Source: Caryophanon latum | GTDB lineage: Bacteria; Bacillota; Bacilli; Bacillales_A; Planococcaceae | Assembly (NCBI RefSeq): GCF_001700325.1 | Contig: NZ_MATO01000044.1 | Location: 47,131 to 111,130, forward strand | Reading direction: 5' to 3' | Length of the DNA: 64,000 bases | Part shown: one piece after another, positions 9,473-17,847 of the stretch | How the letters are laid out: the number at the start of each line of letters is the position of its first letter | How positions within the stretch are numbered: the first letter of the stretch is position 1 | Translations under genes and position numbers: made by a program | The notes under the pieces: model-generated | Databases searched by the model: none | What the model saw: the letters and a program-made list of their open reading frames with translations, nothing else | What the model was told of the DNA's origin: nothing

Positions 9473-10407
9473 TTGTGCGACCGAGCTTTCTTTGGCAGCA
9501 ACAAACAGACGGTGACCTAAAAATAAAAGACTGGATTCGCTACGATGACGATACACCACATGCGACGATGCTAGGCATTCCGTTTGCGCGTGCATCGATT
9601 AGTGCGTCGGGAGCATCGGAGTTTCCAAATGCATTTCGCCGCACGTGGGACTCATTCACGCCGTATTACGTCGACGAAATGATTGATTTTTCGCCGTACC
9701 GACTATGTGACATTGGCGACGTGTTACTGCATGCGACGGACGTTACGAAAAGCCATGCGATGATGGAAGAGGCGATGATGTACGTTATTGAACGATATGA
9801 CAAAAGCTTATACACGACAATTGGCGGTGACCATTCGATTACAGCACCGCTCGTTCGTGCACTGAAGCGCGCGCACCCGACGAAAACAATCGGCATCATT
9901 CAGCTCGATACACATTTTGACTTGCGCGACTTTTCGCAAGGACGCACAAATGGCACACCGATTCGCCAGCTCGTCGAAGAAGACATTGTTAAAGGGCGTC
10001 ACGTCGTCAACATCGGTCCACACGGCTTTTACAATGCGAAATCATTGATCGAAGCAGCACAGCATTACGGCGTACACATTATCCCGCTAAAACAAATGCG
10101 CTCACTTGGCATCAAACAAACGGTTGCGCACGCATTTTCACTGCTCGACGTAGATCTCATATACGTAACCGTTGACATCGATGTGCTCGACATTGCGTAC
10201 GCGCCCGGTGTTCCTGCTGCTACACCTGGTGGTATGCGCAGCAATGAATTATTTTCGTTATTATTTGAAATTGGACAACGTGATATTACCGCGATCGATT
10301 TCGTATGTATTGATCCGCTTCGAGACGTCGCGAACATGACAGTAAAAGCGGCGGCGTATGCATACTTTACGTTCATTGCCGCACAACAAAAACGCGACAT
10401 GGAATAA
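9469..10407 (+). CDS. hutG: Formimidoylglutamase
   Basis: The last hut enzyme: splits N-formimidoylglutamate into glutamate and formamide. The 312-aa protein belongs to the arginase/ureohydrolase family. Binuclear Mn ligands are present in GGDHS, QLDTHFDLR (the usual DAHxD written DTHFD) and TVDIDVLDIAYAPG. The ATGA overlap with hutI indicates coupled translation. The operon has no hutM permease in this window, so histidine import must be encoded elsewhere. A strong terminator follows. Confidence 0.95.
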   Translation: MIVRPSFLWQQQTDGDLKIKDWIRYDDDTPHATMLGIPFARASISASGASEFPNAFRRTWDSFTPYYVDEMIDFSPYRLCDIGDVLLHATDVTKSHAMMEEAMMYVIERYDKSLYTTIGGDHSITAPLVRALKRAHPTKTIGIIQLDTHFDLRDFSQGRTNGTPIRQLVEEDIVKGRHVVNIGPHGFYNAKSLIEAAQHYGVHIIPLKQMRSLGIKQTVAHAFSLLDVDLIYVTVDIDVLDIAYAPGVPAATPGGMRSNELFSLLFEIGQRDITAIDFVCIDPLRDVANMTVKAAAYAYFTFIAAQQKRDME

Positions 10408-10428
10408 ATCCGTGCCGCGTTTTTGTTT
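10386..10428. terminator. Bidirectional terminator after hutG
   Basis: CAAAAACGCG-CATGG (10386 on) pairs with the CCGTGCCGCGTTTTTG arm ending near 10425. T tracts lie on both sides. It ends hutHUIG on + and the convergent hydrolase gene on -. Confidence 0.75.
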
Positions 10429-11290
10429 ACGATGCAAAATGCTCAATATGCTCTACAACGAGGTCTAACTGGTCGATGAGCGGTGAATGCCCACAGTTTT
10501 CAAGCTCGACGACTGTTGCACGTCCGTCGAAATCTTCAATAATTTCGTCGGTCATTTTTTTCGTTACGACTAAATCGCGGTCGCCATATAAAATGAGCGT
10601 CGGAATTTGAATGTTCGCCACGCCGTTTGTGCCGTCTAATACGTCGCTAATGTTAAACTGATTGAGTGCGTGGTAAACGTCCGCTAAATTGCGCTGCGTT
10701 AACATATCATCAATATAGCGTTCGTATCGTTCGCTTTCTGGTTGCTTATGCGTATAAATCGAACTGTTCCAAACGAGGCGCAGCCCTTCACGATTTTGCC
10801 CATCGTACATCATTTGCATCGGAATCGTTTTCATAATATCTTGTTCAATTTCTTGTAGCGTTTTAACGCGCTGCTGGAACGGATTGTGAAACGGAAAGCC
10901 TCGTGTTGAGCCCGATGCGAACAGCACGAGCTTTTTCGCTAAATTCGGGTAATCGGCACATAGCTGCATCGCGACGTTCCCCCCGGTTGACCAGCCAACT
11001 ACGGTAAAGTCCTTCAGTTCCAAATAGTCAATAACTGCTTTAACATCTTCACTAAAGTCACGAATGGACGTTACACGCTGTTCGTATGTCGATCCACCGA
11101 AGCCACGTAAATCGATTGCATAAATCGTATAGCGCTCGTGTAAATTTTCCATCAATACGTCCCAGTGCTTTGATGACGTCATGTTGCCGTGAATGAGCAC
11201 AATGACGTCATCGCCACCTGTGCGCTTGCGATATGTTAACGTTTCCCCATTCGGTATTGTTACGTGATGTAAAGAATCGATTTCTGCCAT
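10427..11290 (-). CDS. Alpha/beta-fold hydrolase
   Basis: A 287-aa protein of the alpha/beta-hydrolase superfamily. The oxyanion-hole motif VLIHGNMTSSKHW is followed by the nucleophile elbow GWSTGG, the acid in LYGDRDLVV and the catalytic His in NCGHSPLID. The start at MAEIDSLHH follows AGGAGGAACAATA. The substrate cannot be read from sequence; esterases, haloperoxidase-like and C-C hydrolases share this layout. It is a single gene, unrelated in position to the hut pathway apart from the shared terminator. Confidence 0.88.
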   Translation of the reverse strand: MAEIDSLHHVTIPNGETLTYRKRTGGDDVIVLIHGNMTSSKHWDVLMENLHERYTIYAIDLRGFGGSTYEQRVTSIRDFSEDVKAVIDYLELKDFTVVGWSTGGNVAMQLCADYPNLAKKLVLFASGSTRGFPFHNPFQQRVKTLQEIEQDIMKTIPMQMMYDGQNREGLRLVWNSSIYTHKQPESERYERYIDDMLTQRNLADVYHALNQFNISDVLDGTNGVANIQIPTLILYGDRDLVVTKKMTDEIIEDFDGRATVVELENCGHSPLIDQLDLVVEHIEHFAS

Positions 11291-11337
11291 TATTGTTCCT
11301 CCTATAAATAAACCGTTCAGTTAAGTTTATTATGATT

Positions 11338-11415
11338 ACAAGCGTGTTGATCAACCAGTTTATCGGCAAAAGCGTAGTGCTACTCATATACAGCATTGTT
11401 TTCAGCTTGGTTGCT
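11338..11415 (-). repeat. Partial copy of the dispersed intergenic repeat family
   Basis: CAAGCGTGTTGATCAACC followed by a CTCATATACAGCATTG segment. The reverse complement matches the repeat at 61099-61212 and the outer end of the copies at 13878 and 59478. It is a degraded copy in the opposite orientation. Confidence 0.45.
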
Positions 11416-11619
11416 AAAAACTATGGATTTCATCGCATAAACATAGCTGTTGTTATTACTTTCTTTTAACTATACGTTACGCTAATCGACTTATTTTAAC
11501 ATATTATTGAAAATATATGCATTTTATTACGATTTAATGAAACTTATGAGCCAGCTATGTGATGCTACACTCTATATTCCTCACTTACAAAAAATTAAAC
11601 GTTTTATTATATTTGCGAC

Positions 11620-11815
11620 AAGTATACCTTTCGTGAACTACCCCCACTTCAAAACATGTTTGAAGTAGGAGCTTCTCGGTTAGTTGTTACTTTAAAATAG
11701 GCAGTTGAAAAACGTTTGCACGATTCGGCAAATATATGTATAAAAGTTACTCGCTAAGTAGGTAGCCTGCCTATTTAGGTGACATAAGCCCCTCATCAGC
11801 GTTTACGCAGGACGT
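11620..11815 (+). mobile_element. Possible IS200/IS605-type right-end remnant
   Basis: The stretch reads GTGAACTACCCCCACTTC, then the arm partner TTTGAAGTAGGAGCTTCTCG, then CCCTCATCAGCG and TTTACGCAGGACG. The palindrome ACTTCAAA (11646-11653) / TTTGAAGT (11659-11666) sits in a context typical of the non-coding right end of tnpB-type IS605 elements. No tnpA or tnpB lies next to it, so it would be a solo end (a PATE-like element). This is recognition by resemblance only. The remainder of the 11300-11815 gap shows nothing else I can identify. Confidence 0.4.
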
Positions 11816-11842
11816 TGACAAACATATAAAATCGCCTATACT
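11815..11842 (+). promoter_or_regulatory. Sigma-A promoter of the small basic protein gene
   Basis: TTGACA (11815-11820), a 16-bp spacer and TATACT (11837-11842), 31 nt before the start codon. Confidence 0.65.
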
Positions 11843-11873
11843 GAATATAGCGAGACATCGAGGAGTGATAAAG

Positions 11874-12047
11874 ATGACAGAACAAAAAAAAGTAAGCTTA
11901 CAAGAAATTATGAAACAGCAGCTAGCAGCGAAGCAAAATAAAAACGCACAAGCAAAAGGTTCATTAAAAGGCGACGTATCAACAAAAAAGTTAACGAGCC
12001 AGCAATCGAAAAAGACGAGCAATACACGTCGTAAAATGGGCGTATAA
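11874..12047 (+). CDS. Small basic hydrophilic protein, 57 aa
   Basis: ATG 8 nt after GAGGAG, with a good promoter upstream and a terminator downstream, so this is a convincing monocistronic small gene. The product (MTEQKKVSLQEIMKQQLAAK at its start) is rich in Lys, Gln and Ser and has no hydrophobic core. It ends in a strongly basic KKTSNTRRKMGV tail, which suggests a nucleic-acid or ribosome-associated, largely disordered protein. No family recognised. Confidence 0.65.
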   Translation: MTEQKKVSLQEIMKQQLAAKQNKNAQAKGSLKGDVSTKKLTSQQSKKTSNTRRKMGV

Positions 12048-12055
12048 TGCATGAG

Positions 12056-12089
12056 GCATGAAGGGAAGCAATTCACTCCATGCTTTTTT
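12056..12089 (+). terminator. Intrinsic terminator
   Basis: GCATG (12056-12060) pairs with CATGC (12079-12083) around a partly paired GAAGGGAA/TTCACTC core. Six T follow. It ends the 57-aa protein gene. Confidence 0.6.
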
Positions 12090-12154
12090 ATTTGTAACGT
12101 CAAAAAAGCCGCTAGCAGTTGCGCTAACGACGTCGTATACATACATTGTAAAAT

Positions 12155-12247
12155 CAAGCGTGCTGATTAGCCATTCAATTGGCAGGAGCGTATTGCGGTT
12201 AAAACAATCGATTTAGCTCTATAAAAGTGGCCAATCAACAGACGTGT
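12155..12247 (-). repeat. Short copy of the dispersed repeat, both ends kept
   Basis: The left end CAAGCGTGCTGATTAGCC and the right end AAAAGTGGCCAATCAACA are the reverse complements of the ends of the longer copies at 13878-14175 and 59478-59713. The interior is shortened to about 50 bp. It is a deletion derivative in inverted orientation. Confidence 0.6.
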
Positions 12248-12290
12248 CATATTCTTCATTTCGGTTACTAAAAGACATTATACTCTTTCT

Positions 12291-12695
12291 TTACAGTATT
12301 TTATATAACTCTTTGATTGCCTTCGTATAGTCGTGCTGCATTTTTTTATTAGCATCTTGTTCACTGCATAGCACAAACTGTTCTCCGTCTTCAAATACTA
12401 GCGTTAACTGCGCATGATGCCCTTTTAGCTTACCGCAAATTAAACGCTTGTCAACGATGCGCTTACGATTTTCACGAAAAACGTAGCGATTTTCAAGTCG
12501 CGTACCGGTTACAATTTTATTTTCGTAAAACAGCACCATCTCCCATTTAGCTTCATTCAAAATGTTTTTAATATACATTTTCTTTATACCAGACGTATCG
12601 TAATTATCTTCAAGCAACGTAAAGAACGTTTCGTTTTTAAATCCTCCACCGAGCTGGAAATAATTTTCCTTGTACCCACTATACTCAAACATCAT
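12291..12695 (-). CDS. Hypothetical protein, 134 aa
   Basis: Start MMFEYSGYKENYFQLG, with a GGAGGAGGAG run just upstream. The soluble product is rich in charged and aromatic residues. Alternating beta-type strands (MVLFYENKIVTGTRLENRYVF; QLTLVFEDGEQFVLC) and a final helix (YTKAIKELYKIL) could form a PH-like or similar small beta barrel, but I do not recognise a family. It is monocistronic. The following 350 bp to kynB contain only a repeat-like segment and a promoter. Confidence 0.6.
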   Translation of the reverse strand: MMFEYSGYKENYFQLGGGFKNETFFTLLEDNYDTSGIKKMYIKNILNEAKWEMVLFYENKIVTGTRLENRYVFRENRKRIVDKRLICGKLKGHHAQLTLVFEDGEQFVLCSEQDANKKMQHDYTKAIKELYKIL

Positions 12696-12825
12696 ACAAT
12701 CTCCTCCTCCACAATATCATTTTATTACAAAACAAAAAAAAGTTATATAATACATTTTTGTTGTTTTTTCGAGAATTTAACAACAAAAATAAAATCCAGA
12801 CTAAAATCTATTGTCGATCGTTCTT

Positions 12826-12930
12826 TCATTTCGGCGGACGCTTTTCGCAGAGTTCGACACGATGTCGGTCACTAAGGCGTTGTCGCATGGACGCGACGAA
12901 TTGAGCCTTTGTTCCAACACGTCAGAACAA
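12826..12930. repeat. Repeat-like G+C-rich intergenic segment
   Basis: TTTCGGCGGACGCTTTTCGC followed by hairpin-forming TTGTCGC/GCGACGAA. The first part resembles a sequence commonly dispersed in Bacillaceae intergenic regions. It differs in base composition from its A+T-rich surroundings. No protein is supported here, although a frame is open through it into kynB. Confidence 0.3.
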
Positions 12931-13044
12931 TGCTTTCCTCATGTCATATTCAAAAGTTCATTCTACATATACTTTAATTTATTGCGCAACGAAACACCTT
13001 TTTTCGGTATAATAACAAAATACGATGAAAAGGTGGGATTTACT

Positions 13045-13668
13045 ATGTGGATTGATATTACGATGCCACTGCGCAAAAACATGCCGGTTTGGCCGGACGA
13101 CACCGCGTTCTCTTACGCACTCGACGCGACGTATGATGAGGTCGGTGCAAACGTCGGGCGCATTACGATGGGCTTGCATAATGGTACGCATATCGACGCA
13201 CCGTATCATTACGACGATTTCGGTAAATCGATTGATGCATTGCCACTCGATTTATTTAACGGCCTTGCACAAATTGTCGATGTAACAAATACGCGTCATA
13301 TTACAGTACAAACGCTTGAAGCACTCGATCTTGAGCACGTGGAGCGCCTATTTTTCAAAACGCGCAAGACGCAAGCACCATACATATTTAATGCAGATTT
13401 CACAACGATTGATCCAGCAGCTGTACATTATTTAGCGGCGCGTGGTGTACGCGTCATTGGCACTGATGCTCCGTCTGTTGATGCTGTGCACGCACCACTA
13501 CTTGCACATGAAGCATGTCGCGATACACATATCATCATTATTGAAAATTTAGTGTTACATCATGTTGAGCCGAACATCTATGAGTTTATCGGTTTGCCAC
13601 TTGCGATTGCGGGCGCTGATGCATCACCAATTCGCGCTATTATTCGAAAACATAGTAAACAAGAGTAA
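13045..13668 (+). CDS. kynB: Kynurenine formamidase (cyclase family)
   Basis: A 207-aa metal-dependent hydrolase that converts N-formyl-L-kynurenine to L-kynurenine plus formate in tryptophan degradation. The ATG at 13045 follows AAGGTGGGATTTACT and gives the family length. The open frame continues upstream through a repeat but has no signal there. Metal-binding motif HNGTHIDAPYHY and the later GTDAPSVD and HEACRD match the KynB/cyclase family. kynA and kynU are not in the window, so related substrates cannot be excluded. A TATAAT at 13009-13014 is a likely -10 box. Confidence 0.88.
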   Translation: MWIDITMPLRKNMPVWPDDTAFSYALDATYDEVGANVGRITMGLHNGTHIDAPYHYDDFGKSIDALPLDLFNGLAQIVDVTNTRHITVQTLEALDLEHVERLFFKTRKTQAPYIFNADFTTIDPAAVHYLAARGVRVIGTDAPSVDAVHAPLLAHEACRDTHIIIIENLVLHHVEPNIYEFIGLPLAIAGADASPIRAIIRKHSKQE

Positions 13669-13782
13669 AATATAGCTGCGTAACTACTAACAGACACATT
13701 TACAAAAAGGAATTGCCATCGCTTTTGGCAGCTTCTTTCATTCACCTATGTTGCTTCAATCAGAATGCCCATCATTTGAGAA

Positions 13783-13822
13783 AAAAACACGCCACCATTA
13801 TGAAAATGTGTAGCGTGTTTTT
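13783..13822 (+). terminator. Terminator after kynB
   Basis: AAAAACACGC pairs with GCGTGTTTTT around a loop of about 20 nt. It lies about 115 nt after the stop codon. Confidence 0.6.
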
Positions 13823-13877
13823 CCTCATTTAACTCCGTGCTGAATCCACTTGCTCTAGCTATAGTTTTTTGTATTTA

Positions 13878-14175
13878 CAGGTCTGTTGATACGCCACTTT
13901 TATACAGCTGAATCGCTTGTTTTGTAGTGGCAGAAAGCGTGCGGCGAGACTCCTCGGGGAAAAGCTCGTGCCGAAACACCCCGTAAGCCGCGACGTAGGA
14001 GGGCTTGAGGAAGGCGGTAAGCGCCACTACACGAGTCACCACCTTCAGAACAAACATCGTGTTCGCCCCCGAGCCCCAGGAGATTGATCTGCGACGAGTA
14101 ACCGCAGGAGCAAAATCTTTTCTGCCGCGAGTCGCTATACGCTTCTGCCAATTGATTGGCTAATCAACACGCTTG
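13878..14175 (+). repeat. Long copy of the dispersed MITE-like repeat
   Basis: Begins CAGGTCTGTTGATACGCCAC and ends GGCTAATCAACACGCTTGAT. The interior is G+C-rich and carries GAAAGCGTGCGGCGAGACTC and CCGTAAGCCGCGACGTAGGA, both shared with the copy at 59478-59713. The ends are imperfect inverted repeats of each other (GTTGATnnGCCA / TGGCTAATCAAC). No coding sequence is supported. It fills most of the 510-bp gap between kynB and the CoA-disulfide reductase gene. Confidence 0.75.
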
Positions 14176-14178
14176 ATA

Positions 14179-15870
14179 TTATTTAAAATTATATGCCGTC
14201 ACGATTGGCTCGCGCTGCTCCGTTACATCGCGATAACATTCGTACAAGCAAATGCCTAAAAACGAGCCTGATACGTTAAAAACGTTCGTGTAACCGCTAT
14301 TGTTTAACGCCATGACCGCATTGTAGCTGCGCTGTGCAGAACGACAATGCACGTACACTGGCACGTCTGTTGGAATTTCATTCATGCGCTCGCGTAGCTG
14401 ACTAAGCGGAATGTTCACCGCTCCTTTCAACGCACCGTTTGCGAATTCGTTCGGCTCGCGCACGTCAACAATGTATGCCCCTTCTTCAACGAGGCGACGC
14501 ACATCGCTTACACGCACTTGCTGGAAGCGACCAGCCATTAAGTTGTTTGCGACAAGCGCGGCGATGTTTACGACGTCTTTTGCGGTGCTAAACATCGGCG
14601 AATACGATAGCTCTAGCTCCTTTAAGTCATCCACTGTCCCGTTCATCGTAATAAGTGTTGCAATTACGTCGATGCGTTTATCCGCGTTTCCTTTACCGAT
14701 TGCTTGTGCGCCGATAATGCGACCGGTTGGCACTTCGTAAATGAGCTTGAAATGAAGCGGGTTGCTCGATGGCATTAAGCCGACTTTATCTGGTGCAATG
14801 ACGTATACCGCTTCGACTGCTAAACCGAGCTGCTTCGCCGTACGCTCGTTTAAGCCTGTTGACGCCGCCGCATAGTTGAACACTTGAATGCTTGATGACC
14901 CGATGACCCCTTTGTTCGTTACGGGAATGCCGTACATATGATCCGCGGCTGCTCGTGCTTGACGCTGCGCTGGACCTGCAAGTGCTAAACGAACTTTTTT
15001 GCCCATTAAACGGTGATACACTTCAATTGCGTCACCTACTGCATAAATGTTCGAGTCGCTCGTTTGATAATTTTCATTAACTGCAATCGCTCCTGTTTCG
15101 CCAATCGTTAAGCCCGCTTCTGCCGCAAGCTTCGTCTCAGGGTGCACACCAATCGCAAGTACGACGATGTCAGCCGCTACTTCCTTGCCAGAGCGTAACA
15201 CGACAGATGACGTATGAATTTCCGCTAAGCCGTCACCGACAATTAAGTTCACGCCTTCATCGAGCATTTCCTTATGTAACAGCTGCGCCATGTCGTCATC
15301 AAACGACGTTAAAATGTGCGAGGCGGATTGTACGAGCGACACGTTGCGACCAGCAAGGCGTAAATTTTCTGCCACTTCGACACCGATAAAGCCACCACCG
15401 ATAACGGCGATGTTTGCGGCATCATTTTCAACAATTGCGTTGTGAAGCTTTTCAATATCGACGACGTTGCGTACCGTAAACACATGCGGTAAATTGTTTC
15501 CTGGAATGTTTGGCACGATTGGACTTGCTCCAGGCGATAACACAAGCGTGTCGTAACGTTCTGTCGTCACGTCACCTGTTACCGTATTTTTAACGTGTAC
15601 GTATTGCTCGTCACGATTGATCGCAATGACTTCGCTATTTACGCGCGCGTCGATGTTGTGCTTTTGCTCGAATGAATCGGGCGTCATCATTAATAAACGT
15701 TTACTATTTGGCACGACGCCGCTTAAGTAAAATGGCAGCGAACAGTTTGAAAACGATACGTGCGGCCCTCGCTCAAACATGACAATTTGTGCTTGCTCAT
15801 CTAAACGGCGAATACGTGCTGCTGTAGAGGCACCACCTGCAACGCCACCGACGATTACTACTTTTTTCAT
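14179..15870 (-). CDS. cdr: CoA-disulfide reductase with C-terminal rhodanese domain
   Basis: A 563-aa FAD/NAD(P)H flavoprotein fused to a sulfurtransferase domain. Residues 1-440 carry VVIVGGVAGGASTAARIRR (FAD-binding) and the single redox Cys43 in SFSNCSLPFY, typical of CoA-disulfide/CoA-persulfide reductases. The NAD motif AVIGGGFIGVE and the AVGDAIEV loop follow. Residues 465-550 are a rhodanese with the active-site loop HCRSAQRS (Cys509). Fusions of this type act on CoA-persulfide and sulfane sulfur. A TauE-type permease gene lies upstream on the same strand. The promoter contains a CsoR/CstR-like operator. Confidence 0.94.
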   Translation of the reverse strand: MKKVVIVGGVAGGASTAARIRRLDEQAQIVMFERGPHVSFSNCSLPFYLSGVVPNSKRLLMMTPDSFEQKHNIDARVNSEVIAINRDEQYVHVKNTVTGDVTTERYDTLVLSPGASPIVPNIPGNNLPHVFTVRNVVDIEKLHNAIVENDAANIAVIGGGFIGVEVAENLRLAGRNVSLVQSASHILTSFDDDMAQLLHKEMLDEGVNLIVGDGLAEIHTSSVVLRSGKEVAADIVVLAIGVHPETKLAAEAGLTIGETGAIAVNENYQTSDSNIYAVGDAIEVYHRLMGKKVRLALAGPAQRQARAAADHMYGIPVTNKGVIGSSSIQVFNYAAASTGLNERTAKQLGLAVEAVYVIAPDKVGLMPSSNPLHFKLIYEVPTGRIIGAQAIGKGNADKRIDVIATLITMNGTVDDLKELELSYSPMFSTAKDVVNIAALVANNLMAGRFQQVRVSDVRRLVEEGAYIVDVREPNEFANGALKGAVNIPLSQLRERMNEIPTDVPVYVHCRSAQRSYNAVMALNNSGYTNVFNVSGSFLGICLYECYRDVTEQREPIVTAYNFK

Positions 15871-15900
15871 TTGTTATTCCTCCTTCTATTTCACCGCTCC

Positions 15901-15930
15901 ATCATATACCCCCATAGGTATGTACGTCAA
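15901..15930 (-). promoter_or_regulatory. Promoter with CstR/CsoR-like operator in its spacer
   Basis: On the minus strand, -35 TTGACG (15930-15925), an 18-nt spacer and -10 TATGAT (15906-15901). The inverted repeat ATACC-6 nt-GGTAT (15906-15921 on +) fills the spacer. This layout is what is known for persulfide-sensing CstR (CsoR family) operators controlling sulfur-detoxification genes. No cstR gene is in the window. Confidence 0.55.
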
Positions 15931-15971
15931 CAAAAAAAATCGCACAACGATACTGCTTCGTTGTGCGATAA
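15931..15971 (-). terminator. Terminator of the TauE-like gene
   Basis: TCGCACAACG pairs perfectly with CGTTGTGCGA. On the minus strand it is followed by eight T. Confidence 0.8.
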
Positions 15972-15972
15972 A

Positions 15973-16707
15973 CTAGTGCGCTAAAAATTCCAGCACGAGT
16001 TGTCCAATTAAAATGATCGTAATGCCGCGCAAAATAAGCTGTGCGACTTTGTTCGAAATGTATTGGACTAAGCGCATGCCAATTTGTGCCCCTAAAATCG
16101 AGCCGATCGTTAAAAAAATCGTCTCGTACCATAAAATATAGCCTGACGAAATGTAGACGATTGCTGCACCTAAGCACGTTGAAAATACACCGATACGTCC
16201 GAGCAATACGCATTTCATATACGTTAGCTTTTCAGTCGCAAAGACGTAAATAAATAGCGTGCCACTACCTGGACCGAACAAACCGTCGTAAAAGCCGATT
16301 GCGACAAGTAACGCACTCACTTTTTTATTCAATGTGAGCTTCGCGCGTTCGCCGAAATTCGTTTTCCCTAAAATGGATAAAACGAGCGCGAACATAAGCA
16401 ATATAATCGCAATAAGCGTTAATGCTTTCGTCGTTAAAAACGAAGCGGTGACACCACCGACCATACCCCCAATTGACCCAATGAGTAAAATCGGGATAAA
16501 TTCTTCCTTCGACAATTGCTTTTTACTAATGACTGTTAAAATTGCGGATAGCGTGCTGGCAAAGCTCGATATTTTATTGGCGCCGATTGCCGAGTGCGTT
16601 GGTACGCCGAGCAGCAGCATCGTCGGTAGCGTCAGTAAACCACTACCGCCCGCCAATGTGCCGATGACGTTTCCGATCAGCCCGACAAAAAATAAAATGG
16701 TAACCAT
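15973..16707 (-). CDS. TauE/SafE (TSUP) family sulfite/sulfonate permease
   Basis: A 244-aa polytopic membrane protein. The N-terminal glycine-rich segment (FVGLIGNVIGTLAGGSGLLT) and the second half-repeat (FYDGLFGPGSGTLF) are the two signature motifs of the TSUP family (PF01925). About eight hydrophobic stretches are visible. Family members export sulfite, sulfoacetate or related anions. The position upstream of the persulfide/CoA-disulfide reductase suggests export of oxidised sulfur, although a strong terminator separates the two genes. Confidence 0.9.
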   Translation of the reverse strand: MVTILFFVGLIGNVIGTLAGGSGLLTLPTMLLLGVPTHSAIGANKISSFASTLSAILTVISKKQLSKEEFIPILLIGSIGGMVGGVTASFLTTKALTLIAIILLMFALVLSILGKTNFGERAKLTLNKKVSALLVAIGFYDGLFGPGSGTLFIYVFATEKLTYMKCVLLGRIGVFSTCLGAAIVYISSGYILWYETIFLTIGSILGAQIGMRLVQYISNKVAQLILRGITIILIGQLVLEFLAH

Positions 16708-16786
16708 CGTATAACTTCCTTATTCGTATGACGTATTTCCACCATACATCAAATTGTCTGAATATGGAATATGATATTTTCGCCAC

Positions 16787-17059
16787 TTAGTTGTTCGCAC
16801 GTCGCTCCATTTCTTCCAGTGCCAGTGACGTCATCGATACAAATTGCGCACGTGTAATCGGCCTATGTGGATTGAAGAAACCGTCCGTACCCTTCACGAT
16901 TGCTAAATCTGCGAGCGTTGAAACGTACGGTGTACCCCAGTACGTATCGGGTGTGTCGGCGAATGTCGTTTTTCCACCTGGTTCGAAGCCTGCTGTAGAA
17001 AAGTATGAAATTTTTGGCATAACGAAAAGACCACCCGACATGCAGGCAGTCTTATTCAT
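16787..17059 (-). pseudogene. Duplicated SLH-domain fragment
   Basis: From residue 25 on (AGFEPGGKTTFADTPDTYWG...) this 90-aa frame is nearly identical to the last 65 residues of the 1125-aa SLH protein at 17911-21288. It lacks a signal peptide and the first two SLH motifs. Its first ATG overlaps the stop of the toxin-like gene (TAATG), so some translation by coupling is possible. The simplest reading is a leftover tail from a duplication that now flanks the toxin-antitoxin-like pair. Confidence 0.75.
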
Positions 17060-17454
17060 TACATTCTGTTACTTTGTCGAATACGATCATAAAAGTCGTC
17101 TGGTAAATAACGATGTCCAAACGCCACAATCCACACTTGCTTTGTTTCACGTTCATACACAATCCGTAAATCATCATGCGGTGGGTCTGTTGGATAGTCT
17201 GATTTTATATGGAACGATTTGAAGCCAGTAAAATCATTTTTTAACCTGTCTCCAATTGCATCATTATTCGCAATTTCGCGTAATGCCTTTTCAATTGTTG
17301 CAATAACCGAATTGAATTTCTCATCATCCGCAAACGCTGGTACTTGTGATAACGCTAAAATATCTAATAATAGATGTTGCGGATTCATGACAATGCCATC
17401 GATACTCGTAATGATACGAATTGCCTGACGTAATGATTGTTCTGAAACCGTCAT
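17059..17454 (-). CDS. Putative RelE/ParE-like toxin
   Basis: A 131-aa protein. The C-terminal stretch DDLRIVYERETKQVWIVAFGHR followed by YLPDDFYDRI resembles the end of the RelE/ParE fold (R-x-Y ... v-v-a-f-g-H-R). The N-terminal 60 residues are helical and unusual for a minimal RelE toxin. The ATGA overlap with the upstream coiled-coil gene and the two-gene layout fit a type II toxin-antitoxin operon. Family membership is a judgement from pattern, not a search. Confidence 0.55.
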   Translation of the reverse strand: MTVSEQSLRQAIRIITSIDGIVMNPQHLLLDILALSQVPAFADDEKFNSVIATIEKALREIANNDAIGDRLKNDFTGFKSFHIKSDYPTDPPHDDLRIVYERETKQVWIVAFGHRYLPDDFYDRIRQSNRM

Positions 17455-17804
17455 TTCACGTCTCCATTTTGTAAATATTGATCTAACAGCGCATTTGTTT
17501 CTCGTTCTAAATCGGCTCCACTTCGTACATGTTTCTCACTCAAACGCTCGTGATAAAGTCGCTCCACCTTCAACTGTTCCACCTCTTGTTCGAGCTGCTT
17601 AATTTTTTGCACGAGCGATGGAATAAGGTGAGGCGTATTTAATTGAGCAATCGTTTCGCCACTTGAAATAATTTCAATCGTCGTATAACTTTGCAACAAC
17701 TCTTTCCACTTCTTGCTATGACGTAAATCGGACGCTTGCAGTCGGTTGCTATTTGGCAATTCTCGCTCTAAACGTTTCATGTCTAGCTGTTCAAATGTAT
17801 CCAT
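17451..17804 (-). CDS. Putative antitoxin with coiled coil
   Basis: A 117-aa acidic/hydrophilic protein. Residues 40-60 (YTTIEIISSGETIAQLNTP) look like a small DNA-binding or Phd-like segment, followed by a heptad-rich helix (LVQKIKQLEQEVEQLKVERL). It precedes and overlaps the toxin-like gene by 4 bp, the usual antitoxin-first order. Three regularly spaced TGTACA motifs lie just upstream and could be its operator. Confidence 0.5.
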   Translation of the reverse strand: MDTFEQLDMKRLERELPNSNRLQASDLRHSKKWKELLQSYTTIEIISSGETIAQLNTPHLIPSLVQKIKQLEQEVEQLKVERLYHERLSEKHVRSGADLERETNALLDQYLQNGDVK

Positions 17805-17847
17805 GAACTCACTTCTTTCTACATGTTGTTATGTTCATCATAATACA

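Noticed and set aside
12811..13044. A 5' extension of kynB that would add 78 residues
   Set aside because: The extension reads through a repeat-like segment and the promoter; the inner ATG at 13045 has a ribosome-binding site and gives the family length.
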